From Zeugodacus cucurbitae (Eukaryota > Arthropoda > Insecta > Diptera > Tephritidae), in assembly GCF_028554725.1 (NCBI RefSeq), contig NC_071669.1, forward strand, positions 9,076,501 through 9,140,500: a DNA stretch of 64,000 bases, read 5' to 3'. The position numbers and the translations under genes were made by a program. Shown here one piece after another: positions 24,291 to 36,900 of this stretch. The notes beneath the pieces are model-generated. The model was not told where the DNA came from, did not search any database, and saw only the letters and a list, made by a program, of their open reading frames with translations. The first letter of the stretch is position 1. Each line of letters opens with the position of its first letter.

Positions 24291-27200
24291 GTAAGCCGTT
24301 ATACATATTTTTATTTTAAGGAACTAACTAGCTTTCTCCAGGGGACAGCATAGAACTTGAGCGCAAGGAAAGCTATACAACCGAACGCAGCCACAACGGT
24401 TACATCAAACGTCATAAGACTGTAGTGCGCGAACGATTTCCACATCCGAATGCGAAGGAAGCGCGTAAGCAACAGAAACAGCACGCCAAACGTAGCGCTT
24501 TCTCAAAAACACAACGACCAGAGGCAGCATCGGAACACACCGCCACCGAAACATTTGGCAATTCACCGGAGAGTGGCGCCTTGTTGACAACTTGCCGTGA
24601 TAAATCGCATTTGGAACGCGCCGTCAATCGCACCTCGGTGCAGTTGAAGCGTTTGGCACATGAAATTGATAATGAAATTGCCAAATTGAAACGGGAAAGG
24701 GACAAACTAATGTTCAGAACGCGTCCGCATCCGTTGATGCGCAACGCTGCCATACAGAACGATCTGCACACGAATATCGAACCGTTGGATAAATTGAAAG
24801 AAATCGATACACAGTTTGCCAAAAATATAGAGTTCACAATTGAAAAATTCTCAAGTCAACATAAATTCGTTTGCACTTCACCGCGTTACGCGCGCGACGA
24901 ACAGACTTCGTGTCGGCCGCGCATGCGCACAATTGGCCTACAGAAAGATACGCAACGTGGCGCTGTTGAGGATAACTTGCAAAATCTTAAGGCGAAACTC
25001 AGCGCTGCCATTAACTACTCGGGCACCAATCTGGCCGATTTAAAGTCGAAGGGGTTGCTCGATACGGCGCCGCCCAATTGCTATGCCTTCGACTATGGCG
25101 GCACGGGCGATGGTCAGACGGCGTTGAATGTTTATCACTTGCAAAATTGTCGTTTCGCTGGCGGTTGCAATGACTGCAATTGCGCGAAAAATTGCGAACG
25201 CTACAATAGTGTTGGCAACTACAATGGCATGCTATGTAATAAGAACAGTTATGTGGAGAAGGGTCTGACGCCGTGTAAGGAGTACAAATACTGTCGAGAT
25301 GAATACCATTACAATTATCCGTCGCAGAATAAATGTGTAGTGCCGGTGGCGAATCAACCATGTTCGCCATGCGTGCCATCATATCAGTCGTGTCAGCCGT
25401 GCCAACCTTATCAGCCCTGTCAGCCATGCATACCTTGTTTGCCGCCTTGTCCACTTTATGGTGAGTGCCAGCCAGCCAAGCACAAGGAAAAAGTGATATA
25501 TGGCAGGCGTATGAGTGACTTAAATACAGAAGATTTTTATCATCCTACCAGCTCACGCTCCGCAAAGCATTCGCCAAATAAACATGGCAGTCCAAGGCAT
25601 TCTAAGAATAAGGAGCGCTTGACGGTCGATGTACCGAAGGACGGTCGTACATTTGTCGATATTGAACGAAGTGGTGAACCCTCGCGTAGTAAAACGCGTC
25701 GTAAAAACGAGAGCGAAGGGAAAACTAGGCAGCGCAGTTCGAAAACATACGACGACGTCTCCGCGCGTAAAGCGAATGAAAAGCGTCAGGTGCGCGAGCG
25801 TAAGCCACGTCAGGAGAGTGAATCGTCGGGCAGTGTTGACTCTTCGGAGAAGGCGCGGCAAATGAAGAGCAAAGAAAAACTGCTGGAGATAACATTCACG
25901 AAGGAGAGACGTCACAGGCCGTCGTCGGAGTCAGGAGAGGAATGCATTATGTATGAGATGCCGAAACCATGTCGTGAGTACTCACGTGAGACAAAACGCT
26001 CTTTGAAACAGATGACAATTACTGCATATAAGCCTTGTAAGCCAGTGGACAGTGAGGGCAAAAAGAAGCAAAAAGACAAAGGACAAGGTGCTGATGATGA
26101 TAAAACGTGGGATGAACGGTTGAGGCATGCGGAATATCCAGCTGAAGAAGATGATTGGCATGCTGGTGTCCCAACTATAACAGAAGTTTATGATGACTAT
26201 CGCGTTGGTGATACCTACCCTGTTGAGGGACATAAAATCATACAGGAACCTACTGAGTCGCCATTTGTCGGAGGCTATAGAGAAATGTATCGCGTATCAC
26301 CACAGCGTAGTTACGATATTATGCCGGTACAAAAAAATACAGTGCGTGATATTCCGCCATCTCAAAGTCCCGATCGTGAGCGACGTACCGAACGAGAAAG
26401 ACCGACGAGACCAAGCGAAAGACTAAGAGAATCGTATGAAAGAGATCGGACTGCTAGCGGCACGGGGCCAGATGGACAACGTAGAATTGGGCGCGATGGT
26501 AGACAACGTGATTCAATTGACAAGGAGAGATCAGAAGTATATAGAGCTTATGGACTTGAAGGGAAACCCGGCCGGAGCTATGGTCGAACATACGATGAAC
26601 GTCGTTCTCCAGACGACTATGGCCGATCAAGACAAGGTGATGAACGCTATGATCCGAAATTCACTACGAGCACGCCACGTTCCGCACGTGACTACGAGCG
26701 AGGTATTAAATCAGAGCAAAGGTACGACTCTCGTGGACAACCACGTAAAATCTACGATGAACCTAGTGCTGTGCCCGGTAGAGCTTACACTCCAGATGGC
26801 ACACCACGTTCGGGACGCTATGCTCGTGGTGTGGAACAGGACGATAATATTAAAATGGAGGCATTTTCACCCTCCACATCCCAAGATAAGTATATATCTA
26901 GCGAAAAACTTGATAGAAAAAGGACTCCCAGGGATGTTATTAGTAGCTCAGATCAGCGAGTTGGAAATGATGCACAACACACCGGTGAAAGAAAATTTAA
27001 GCAGGAAGATAAGTTAATGCAGGATGAAGATACGGGTTTATCATCTAAAAAACCAGAGATTTCCGCCACAGATATGAAATTCAAAGCGGATACAGAAAAA
27101 CCAGATGACATGAGTCATAAGGCAAAAGTAAAGATGGAGAGTCCAGACAGCCCTGCGGCTAGCACTCCACGTACCGGAAAGGGACCTATTTCCGATAGAG

Positions 27201-30200
27201 GTCTGATTGGAGACGAGCAAACAATGGGAAATGTACCACAAGTTCCAGAAATTAAAATTGAAGATACAGACGAAAGCGGTAGAAGTGCACCAAGTGGTAG
27301 AGGTAATTTGATTCGACTTTATAGTTGCTTCATTTAAAGTAATCTGATATTATATTACGCTTAGGGGGAAAGCCAGAAGGTAAAAGAGAACAGGAGCCAC
27401 AATCAACACGATCACCGAAGAAAGAGCAAATAGGAAGTAGTCCAGGTAGAAAACCAGAAGTATATGCTGGCACGGTAAGTGGGACAGGCTTTGCTAGATC
27501 GGATGCACCTGGCGTCATGGGTGCAGCTGCAAGTCCACTAAGTCCTTTTCCAAGTCTGGAAACACCAAAAATCTATATGAAACCTCGAGCATTATGCACC
27601 GATTATGGTAAAGCGTGCTTCCCACCAATCGAAGAGGAATGCCCTAAAAGGACCAGTCCACGTGCCAACTGTGTTGCGAATGCAGGAGATGCTTATATGT
27701 GTCAAGCATGCAACAGGCAGACAGCTTGCGCCTCACCGTCGCCATGTCAGTGTTCATGCGCAGCCGAAAGTGGTAGTGAAATCCCCTATGAGAAGCTAGG
27801 CGATCAATACACACATTCACCGGTACGACAACTGGCTGCCAACTCCCATTTGGCTGTTGCGCTGCAGTCCGACATTGCGGCGAACAATTATAAACCGTTA
27901 CCACAAGAGAGTTTATCTAAAAGCTGCATAACTTTGCGCTCGACCGGCACACAGTATTCGGCAACGATTATCGAGCGACAGGAAGATCGTTGTGCGCCAC
28001 AATATGTGCCGCTGCCAAAAGTATGCAGTGAAATATTAGCGGAAGAAGCGCAGAACAGCGCAACGCAATCTACTTGTACCTGTGATGAGTCACGACGAAA
28101 CAACAAACCACCTTGCTCATCTCCAGATAACACGAAAAATAAATACCAATTTCTGTGTGAGGAAGCCAATGAAGAGTACGATGCTAAAATGAATCTGCAG
28201 AATAATGAACAGTGGTGTGGTCGTGTAGAAATTAATACGGAGAAAAGGCAAATTTTCATTGCGCAACCAAAACAGGAGGCAGAAGAGAAGAACTACTTGT
28301 TACCATGGCAGCAGGATGAAAAATTCATACCTGGACAACCGATAAGCACTTGCAACACGTCACCTTGGCAAGATGGCTCAGTCAAGTTCATGCAAACGGT
28401 ATCAAAAATTCCGCGTTATCAAAACTACGCGGAACGTAGAACACCACGCTTTAATGCCACTATGCCGCCACATCAAGAAATGCCGGAAGAGGAAGATAGA
28501 TGCGCACAAGAACTACCACAGTACAAGCCGCAGACGCGTGTACAATTTATGGAGCAATATGAGAGCTGCGATCCTTGTTGCTACGCACGAAACGAAGGTA
28601 TTTTTTTAATTCCAGCTTCATTAAATATTTCTCACTAATTTGATACGTATTTGGTAGCAGCGAATTTGCAAAATGAGGCAGCAGATTGTATGCACGAATA
28701 CACGCCAAGGGGTGAGTAAATTGATAATGAAAATAATTCGACTCTGAGATATGAGTATCAGGATCTGGTTAGGTAAGTACTTAGGCTCAACCCAACCGGA
28801 TTAGTCAAGAAGTCTTTTCTTGTCTGATACGACAACAGCTCATAACTTCATATGTGACAACACTCACCGAACAAGACGAGACAAAAACGCATGTTCGCTT
28901 GGTTTACGGTAGAGCAAAATACGTTTCTATATCTTATTAGCCAAGACTTCTTGACTAATCCGGTTGGGTTGAGCCTAAGACCCACTGTCCGAAGGCGCTA
29001 CTATTTTAAGAGATGGTGTAGTCGTAGAATGTATAGTACCTTCTCTAGGCGACTTCAGCAGATTCGATTTTTGAAAGAAATATTGTACAGTCACACCAAA
29101 GAGCGCGATAACAGGCAAAAAGAAATCGTTCAACTAGTTTCAAAATGGTCGCTCGTCTGTATTTTACTGGGTCATGTCCGAAAACATTATCTTGGTGGAC
29201 GTTTGTTTTATCCGAGGCTTACTTCCTGTGGTTTCGTTAAGATGGGTTTAAGATTGACAGTTTATCAGCTATTTATTCGGTTCTGATGGTTCGGAGGTAT
29301 CGACTGCAGCCTACAAGCGATTGGCTTGATTTTGGTCCTCAGAGTCTCATTTGCTAAGTAAACAGGGGCGCGGCGGTGAGGTAGACACGCCGAGGTGAGT
29401 AGAGGTGGCAGAGGCTGTATATTCGCTTTTCCATCTCTCCCGAAATCCTCAAAAGAAAATGGGGCTGGATCGGGCTTTCGGTAGTCGAAACACAGGCCAA
29501 CCAGCTCTAACCTGGATAAAAATTAGGACATCGATATATCCAAGGTCCAAAAGAGTTGGAGTCAAATCAAGAGGCTAGCAAAAGATCTTGATAAATGAAG
29601 GAATCTCATTGTGGCCCTTTACTCTTTCGCGGAGACATACTCTATATATTGTATTAGAAAACGGCTAACACAGAGAAAAACATGACAGAAGTCCTCGAGT
29701 TCGTATTGTCGGATCGTCGATAGCTGAGAAATCTATGGGAACTCATCGTTCCACGTTTGCTCACTTCGGACAACAAGCGCAACCGTAAGACCGCTTTATA
29801 GAAAGTACTATCCGAAGGAGTTTCTGCAACTTGATATGACAGTCGACGAAACATAGATCCACTGAGTCACACAAGAGACCAAGTCGAAACATTGGACTAT
29901 ATCCGCGAACTTTTTTCAGAGCAGGTGTCAACTGTTCCATCGGTCAGAAAGGTGATGTCTATTGCTTTCTGGGATTCATATTGCGGGATCTAGCGACTCA
30001 CACATTCGTCGTCACCAAATTATTCGAATGACAGCACGTGATCATTCGACCACTTTTATTCTATGGTCTCTCCTAATATTTCGTATAAGGTATGGGATTT
30101 CTTACAAACTAATGGGGCAGACTAATTTCAATTGGCTTAAAATATGTTGAAATACACACAGATTGATATAAAAATTTGAATTTAAAAACCACTTACCAGC

Positions 30201-30418
30201 ATAATTCACAACCAACTTATATATGGTTTATTTCATAATTTACAGGACGCCTAAGTTTCGCTTATGGCGGCGAATACCAGCAGATACCAGAATTTACTGG
30301 CTGTCCATGTATGTTCAAAACTTATCTAAATATGGTGACACTTTACTATCCCGACTGTCGTGTACAACTGCGAGAAGATTGTGTCGAAATTGATGAAGAC
30401 GATGAGTTCAATGAATGA
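24257..30418 (+). CDS. Cys/Pro-rich, highly charged protein of unknown family, spliced CDS
   Basis: Exons: 24257-24290, 24342-27302, 27365-28597, 28661-28711 and 30246-30418. All join in consistent phase 1, giving 1,483 codons plus TGA. I do not recognise the family. The N-terminus is basic with a short helical segment (HEIDNEIAKLKRERDKLM). A Cys-rich block spans about residues 255-390 (CNDCNCAKNCERY, then C-x-P-C repeats such as CQPCQPYQPCQPCIPC). A long Arg/Ser/Glu/Asp-rich disordered middle is followed by a second Cys-rich block (about 1095-1140; CQACNRQTACASPSPCQCSC). The acidic C-terminus again has Cys pairs. There is no signal peptide or membrane segment, so it is probably intracellular. 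The composition resembles insect sperm-tail structural proteins, which is inference only. The first exon (11 codons, 51-bp intron) is the least certain part. Confidence 0.8.
24342..27302 (+). CDS. Main exon of the Cys/Pro-rich gene
   Basis: The reading frame is open from 24332 and is taken from the acceptor at 24341. It carries the helical segment, the first Cys block (about nt 25070-25470) with C-x-P-C repeats, and the RS/RE/RD-rich disordered region. It ends at GGTAGAG|GTAATTTG, after which the genomic frame soon stops. Confidence 0.85.
27365..28597 (+). CDS. Third exon of the Cys/Pro-rich gene
   Basis: Acceptor ATTACGCTTAG, donor GAAG|GTATTT. It encodes GKPEGKREQEPQ, a Pro/Ser-rich stretch, the second Cys block and an acidic Gln-rich region ending ESCDPCCYARNE. 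It follows the previous exon after a 62-bp intron. Confidence 0.85.
28661..28711 (+). CDS. Micro-exon (51 nt) of the Cys/Pro-rich gene
   Basis: Acceptor TTTGGTAGCAG, donor AAGGG|GTGAGT. It encodes ANLQNEAADCMHEYTPR, phase 1 on both sides, so including it keeps the frame; skipping it would too. It is supported by the good fit of the sites and by an open frame continuing the Cys-containing acidic composition. Confidence 0.65.
28712..30245 (+). other. Intron 4 of the Cys/Pro-rich gene
   Basis: It holds a 198-bp MITE (28781-28978). The rest (28980-30240) has only short broken frames and no domain that I recognise. GC content is slightly higher than in the surrounding introns, suggesting an old transposon, but no diagnostic motif was found. 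Confidence 0.5.
28781..28978. mobile_element. 198-bp MITE with 30+ bp terminal inverted repeats, copy 1
   Basis: It begins TTAGGCTCAACCCAACCGGA and ends with the reverse complement TCCGGTTGGGTTGAGCCTAA. The repeats extend inward through TTAGTCAAGAAGTC. The centre has no ORF. A sister copy is at 49991-50183 and shares the internal GACGAGACAAAAA-ACGCAT stretch. Confidence 0.8.
30246..30418 (+). CDS. Last exon of the Cys/Pro-rich gene
   Basis: Acceptor ATAATTTACAG. It encodes RLSFAYGGEYQQIPEFTGC, then PCMFKTYLNMVTLYYPDC, and ends EDDEFNE before TGA. It contains four Cys and a C-terminal acidic tail. It lies 1.5 kb after the micro-exon because the intron carries a MITE. Confidence 0.8.
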
Positions 30419-30801
30419 TGATGATGGAGATGATTGGTTCTTCTAATTTCGATTGTATCGAAGTTTGAAATATTTCTTTGTGCACTACACAACTTATTCA
30501 TCTAACTTATATGCATGTATGTATGAGTATAGCTGCGATGCTGATTTATTTTGTAATTGTTTTTTTTTATTGTGGTTTTTATGAAATCTGCGTATAGTTT
30601 GCTCAGTTTTTGTGCTTGTTCACACTTTATTTTATGTATTTTTTGTTTGTACTAAAAACAAAAACAAAAAAAACAAAGAAAAACGCAAGACATTTTTATA
30701 AAAATTAATTAAGAGTAAAAAAACGGAACAAAAGTTAAATGCATTTTCAAATTGTTAAGTACTAAGTTATGTTTGGGCTAAAATAGAGAACGCATGCATG
30801 C
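30419..30801. other. Convergent 3' ends of the Cys/Pro-rich gene and Bld10
   Basis: Only 383 bp separate the plus-strand TGA (30418) and the minus-strand stop (30802-30804). A minus-strand AATAAA (TTTATT on plus) is at 30626-30631. I find no canonical AATAAA on the plus strand here. The 3' UTRs are likely to abut or overlap. Confidence 0.55.
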
Positions 30802-30963
30802 TTACAACGTCTGCGATGGATAGCGTGGACTTTGATCACGTGAACGCGCCTGACGAAAACGATCATCGGTGAGATTGTGACGCAGCTCTTGATTTTGTAT
30901 TTGATATTCTTGCGCTAGCGTTTCTTGTTGATGGCGACGTTGGCGTTCGGTGTCTAGCTCACG
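30802..30963 (-). CDS. Bld10: Bld10 last coding exon
   Basis: Acceptor CAACTAACAG. It encodes RELDTERQRRHQQETLAQEY, QIQNQELRHNL, then a basic non-helical tail RSRDQSPRYPSQTL and TAA. Confidence 0.82.
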   Translation of the reverse strand, partial: RELDTERQRRHQQETLAQEYQIQNQELRHNLTDDRFRQARSRDQSPRYPSQTL

Positions 30964-33900
30964 CTGTTAGTTGTATAAAAAAACGTGTATGTTATTTCAA
31001 TTAAAATTATTTGTTATTTTAGTGAAAAAATATTCGCATTACACACCAATAAATCATCGTTTTGCTGCCGTTGACGCACCAATTCCTGACTCAATTTGCT
31101 ATCGACTTTTATTTGCTCTTCCAGATCACGGCGCGTTTTCGTTAAGAGTTCTTCAAGCGTTTCGGAGGAGACTTTCTGTCCGTTGGAGGTTTTTTCGAAA
31201 TCGGCGCGCAGCTTTTCATTGTCACGTTCAAGCTGGGAAAGAGCGTGTTTAGTGAAAGTATTTAAGTGTGTAAATTACTAACTTCTTTGCATACCTTGCG
31301 CTTTATCTCATTCAGTTCGGTTAATTCGGCATTTAATTTGTCGCGTTCCACATCCAATTTATCGCAAAGCTCCTTGCGTGCGGCCAAATCAACCTTCAGC
31401 AGGTGTTGTTCATCTATAGCATCCTCTAGTTCATGTTCTAATTTGGTATTTTGTGTATTAAGCGCCGATAGCTGAAAAAAAAAAATATAAAAAAAAAATA
31501 AAAAAATATAAAAAAAATAAAAATATATAAAAAAATAAAAACAAAAATATAAAAAAAATAATAAAAAAAAAAATATTAAAAAAAATTAAAAAAAAAAATT
31601 GTTTTTAAGAAAAAAAAAATTTTTTAAATTTTTAATTTTTAAATTTTTAATTTTAAAAAATTTTTTTTTTAATAAAAAAAAAACTTGAAAAATATTAATT
31701 TTTATTGATATTATACTAAATTGCATTCTTACCTTATCCTCCAATTGCTGAATAAGTGCACTGCGCGAAGAAATTTCCTTCTTCAACGCTTTTATTTCAT
31801 CTTCGAGTTCAGTGATTTGTCGTCTTTAACAGAAAACGGGGTTAATAGCGGTAAATTCTTGCAACATGTTGAATTTTTTCATCAATTTTCGTGGTTTCTT
31901 ATTGTAACCAAATCATTGCTACGTTACAGGTACGTGTGCGTAAATCAAGATAACTAAAACTACATACAGAGCTAGAGAGCTAAGAACTATACAAATGTCT
32001 TCTGCGCTTACATACAATACGTACATATGTATGATAAAAATCAAGTAATTAACGTATTTGTCGCGCACAGCAACAACAACATCTACACAAGTCAAGCAGG
32101 CAGTGTTTTAAGATAATGTAAAAAAGAGGAAGTAAGTAGAAATTTTGTCAATTAGCTACACGTTAAGTTAGTAGTTAGGTAAAAGAGCAACAAATTTAAT
32201 AGATTTTAGAGATTTAATGCTATGAAAGTGTGTACTTACTTGTGCTCGGCAGCTTCAACTTCTAGACTTTGATTATTGCCCTCCAATACGACAGCGTCAT
32301 GTGACAGACTGCGATAATGTTCGAGCATTTCCTCGCGTTCCTTCTCCTAGATTTAGTAGAAAGTATATAAATAGATTTTTTTTAGTTTTATTTGCTATTT
32401 GAAAAAATAAGGCTGAGTACATAGTTAAGCGCGACTAAAAAAAAAATAATAATAAATTTTAATATTAAAATTCGCAATAGTAATTTCGAAAATTAAAGTT
32501 TTGGATCATATTTTCTTAAACTTCATCCACTAATTTCGATAAGAATCTATGTTAAAAGCGTAAGGATAAGTAAATAATGAATAGCGAGGCGAAAACAATG
32601 TCTTTGGATATTTTAATTCACAATAGTTATTTAAAAATAAAATTTTGGAAAATATTTTGGCAGACTTCACCAATAATTTAATTTAATAATTTTGAAGAGA
32701 ATCTTGAGATATACAGCCCTATTCTGTGCACTTTACAAATTCAACAAATGTCTAATTTGTAAAAAATTAAAATTTATCAAGCATTTCGTATTCTGTGTCT
32801 AAAATAAAAAGCTTTTTTTCCTGATAAGTTGTTAAGAAGTAAAATGCTCTTGACAAATAAAATATCTCGTTGTGGATAGTTGTGAAAATGAATTTGTTGT
32901 AAAGGAGATATTTTACTTTTGTCGTTATTTTTATACAAAGAGGAAAAATATGAACATGTTGATGGCTCGCGTTATTGAGCCGTTTTTATATTAGGAAGTT
33001 TATATTTCCCTTTTATGTTTAAAAATATGAAGATAATGCGGGTAACTTTGACGAAATTGTTTTCTCTATATGTACATATATTGCATTCGATTACAGCTTA
33101 GCACATTTTTGCCAACAATGAACAAAGTTTAGATTTCGTAGTCCCCAAGGAACTTTTCTGAAGCTAAACCAACTAAATCAAAATTACATTCCAAATATTT
33201 TTAAATCTATTACAAAGAACCTATGTATGTATGTATATGCATTATATTATATAATATTAGTAGTGACCGGACCACGCATTGCTGTGGATAAGGTATATTT
33301 GATAAATTGAAATTATTTAACTACTTTCCATTTTCTCCGTCAGCTTTAGTGGTTTACGATAAATATACCAAAACTCCAATCCCGGACAAACAACGCGACA
33401 TGAAATTTTTATATACATATGGATATAGATATTGCCCAGCGGAGGAGCAAAAGACTCCGGAGGATGTGGGTTCGAAAAGCGAATATATAGCCCCTGCCAT
33501 CCGATTATCAACCTCATCTACGCGGCATCCTCTGTATGGTTATCAAACGAGGTTCTGGCGACCGAGTAAAGGCCGTATAACCTTCTCATCGGTATAAAAA
33601 CCGGATAGATAAACTGATAACAGGACAATCAAAATAAATAAAAAATGAAAAATAAGTCCAAATTCGGAGCATGGAATATTCTCAGAATCTTCACATCTAG
33701 CCAGAGAGCAAAGGACTTACTGTGAAATTAATGTTAAATTATTAACTATTTTATAACAAATATTGGAATGCATTTGAAAACTTACGTAATAAAATAATTC
33801 AATTAAATTTTCAATTCAATTCGAATATAATTGGACAGAAATCAGCTGTTTCTGTTTACATTATTTTTTCCCACACTTGTGGGAAATTTATCTTTTATCA

Positions 33901-36900
33901 AAATTGTCACAGAATACCAAACAATTTCTTACTTGATAAAAATCTGAAAAAATTTTAAATTTTTTTGTTATTTTGTCAAGTGCACAGAATAGGACTGATA
34001 TTATATTTCACTTTGAAAAGGTAAGGCTAAACCCACAGTGAAGTGACAAAAATAAATTTCTTGGAATTTTCTAATTCACTCTAATAATATCAAACTATAA
34101 AGGGTTTTTCAATAGGGTAGCAACAAAAGTAGACCGATAGGGATAGCAAACGAAGCCATATTTTTTCGCGTTCTTTTGAGATTTCTGTTCGGTAAGGTTT
34201 ACCATTTCATCATGGAAAAGTATACGATCCAACAACGAGTTGAAATTATTAACATTTACTATCAACTTTAAGAGCGCTATGTCCAATTTATGATGAGGCT
34301 CATTTCTGGCTGAATTCCTTCGTCAATAAGCAAAATATGCGTTATTGGTCAGTCAGCAATCCACACGTACTCTATTGCATCCCGAAAAAATTACGGTTTG
34401 TTGCGGTTTATGGGCCGCCACTGTCATTGTTCCGTACTTCTTCCGTGATTATCAAGACCGGCACTTTAGAGTGATTGAGAATCGCTACTGCTCAATGATA
34501 ACCGAATATTTTTGCCCCGAATTGGATGATATGGACTTGGACAATATGTGGTTCCAACAGGACGGCGCCACAAGACGCACGGCGAATGTCAAATTCGATC
34601 TATTGAAGACCATGTTTGGTGAACGTGTTATCTCATGAAAGCGCCCAGTTAATTGGCCGCCTCTGTCGTGCGATTTGATGCCATTAGACCATTTTCTGTA
34701 GGGCTACGTCAAGTTTATGGTCGATGCCAACAATTCATCAACGATTGATGAACTTCGTACGAATATCGAATACCGATTTATGCTTGAAAATCGCCGAAAA
34801 TTGGGTTTAGCGTCTGGACTTCTGCAAGCGTGCCCGTAGTGGTCATGCAAAAGAGAATGAGTTTCATATATAATGACATGGAATGAACTTTCACAGGAAT
34901 ACAAAATTTCACAGTTTTTGTTTAATTAAAAACAAACTTTTGTATTGCTCTTATTGAAAAACACTTAACTTTTGGAAATTGTTTTCTTAAGTTTCACCTA
35001 TAAATTTGATTAGAATATTGAGATTATTCTGCAAAATTTAAGTGACCTTCTAACAGCTGATATCTATGGTTGTAAAAAGGTTTGTTAATATTTGATATTT
35101 GAGGGCAACTATTATAAGAAAAAAATAGTTTTATAACTGTAAATTATTATTATGAGTTCACAATATACTCTCCTATATCTATAATATACCCCCACTATAA
35201 TGATATATAGCAATATATAGCTTTTATGCATTTACACCCACCTTATGCGTTAACAAATCCTCCGCTTTCTTCACCTCCGCCACATATTGACGCAACTGCT
35301 GTTTCAATTGTTCGATTTCGAAATCGGAGTCTTTCAGTTTTTTCTTAAGTGTCAAAATCTCTGCTTGACGCTCGGCCAGTTCATTTGACAGACGGCTGGA
35401 AATGAGGCAAAAAGAAAAAAGAAAATCACATTAACTATGAAGCTATAGAGACAATATTAATCATGTTAGCAATGATTGTTGGGCAAGAAAATCAAGTTCA
35501 CACACCAACGCAACAAAAGCGGCATGTTGCAAAATAAATAACATTAAAGTGTTCGTATACAAGAAATAATAATCGACCTTTTACGCCCAAAGTGACGTAA
35601 TCTTTGTAATGGCTTGCACTATAAAAAAAAACCTGCTGATGGCTAATTTGCTCATAATAACCAACAAAAAAAATTTAAAACATCACAATATGCATTCAAC
35701 TTTAAACTTTAAATAGTCTAAAATTTGTTGTTTCTGCTTCGTAGCGCATTCGACTTACCCATTTTCCGCAATAGCTTCGTCTCGGCTGATTTTCAGTGCA
35801 GCAATTTGTTGGCGCAAACTTTTGCTTTCCGTTGAGGTTTCATGCAGTTCGGCAGTACGTTCACGTGTTTTCGCAGTTAATTGGCTGAAATTAAATAGAA
35901 GTAAGTAACGAATTGATTATTTTTGGTTTTCTTTCTGCTGGGATTGTGACAAACGAAAGACTTAAATAACGAACTCGTTTTTTATAAAGTTAAAGGAAAG
36001 ACTCAAGAAACGAACTCGCTACGGCTCGTTGAACTGAAGACTTAGGAAATGAACTCGGATGATATCGATAAAGGAAAGACGATAGCTAAAGCTTTCTCGA
36101 GCTCGGAATGTCTTGAAAAAAAAGAGTTAGGGAACGAACTCGGATTATATTGATAAAGGAAAGACGATAGCTAAAGCTTTCTCGAACTCGTAATGTCTTG
36201 AAAAACAAAAGACTTAAGTAACGAACTCGTATTATATTGATGGACGAAAGACTTAAGACACGAACTTGCTTCTTAATGATCACTAAAGACTCAAGAAACG
36301 TACTCGAATGATCTAGATAGTCAAAAGGCTTAAAGTATTGAAAGAAATGGCTTTTTGGGTTAGAGTTTTTAGGGAGCTAAACTATCTTAACCCCCTAAGA
36401 AATGAATTTGAATCATATACTTAAGCAGGTATTCTTAGCAACCGAAGTGATACAGAAGCTTTTTTTTTGTAATTTTTATATCCTGAACAGGGTATATTAA
36501 GTTTGTCACGGAGTTTGTAACACCCAGAAGGAAGCGTCGGAGGCCCTATAAAGTATATATATAAAGGATCAGTATGTTGAACTGAGTTGATTTAGTCTGT
36601 CTGTATATATACGAACTAGTCCTTCAGTTTTTAAGATATCGTTTTGAAATGCAGATGCAGAAACGCAGATGTTATTTTCTCTTCAAGAAGCTGCTCGTTT
36701 GTTGGAACTGCCGATATCGGACCACTATTTCATATAGCTGCCATACAAACTGAACGATCGGAATAAATGGCTTGTATGGAAAACTTCCGCATTTTACTAC
36801 ATATCTTCATGAAATTTGGTGTGAGTTATTGTTCATAGAAATAATTTAATCTCCGAAAAAATGGTACAGATCGGTTCACTATAGCATATAGCTGCCATAC

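Larger units (their letters stand above)
32347..35241 (-). other. Bld10 intron 2.9 kb
   Basis: It consists largely of the terminal-inverted-repeat element (32714-33997) and the mariner-type relic (34100-34966). The remaining pieces are AT-rich with nothing recognisable. Confidence 0.6.

Noticed and set aside
28891..29286. 131-codon plus-strand frame in intron 4 of the Cys/Pro-rich gene
   Set aside because: It starts inside the MITE, has no recognisable motif, and both neighbouring splice junctions skip it in phase.
35930..36335. CRISPR-like regular repeats
   Set aside because: Spacing and unit length are irregular and the genome is eukaryotic; it is a minisatellite.
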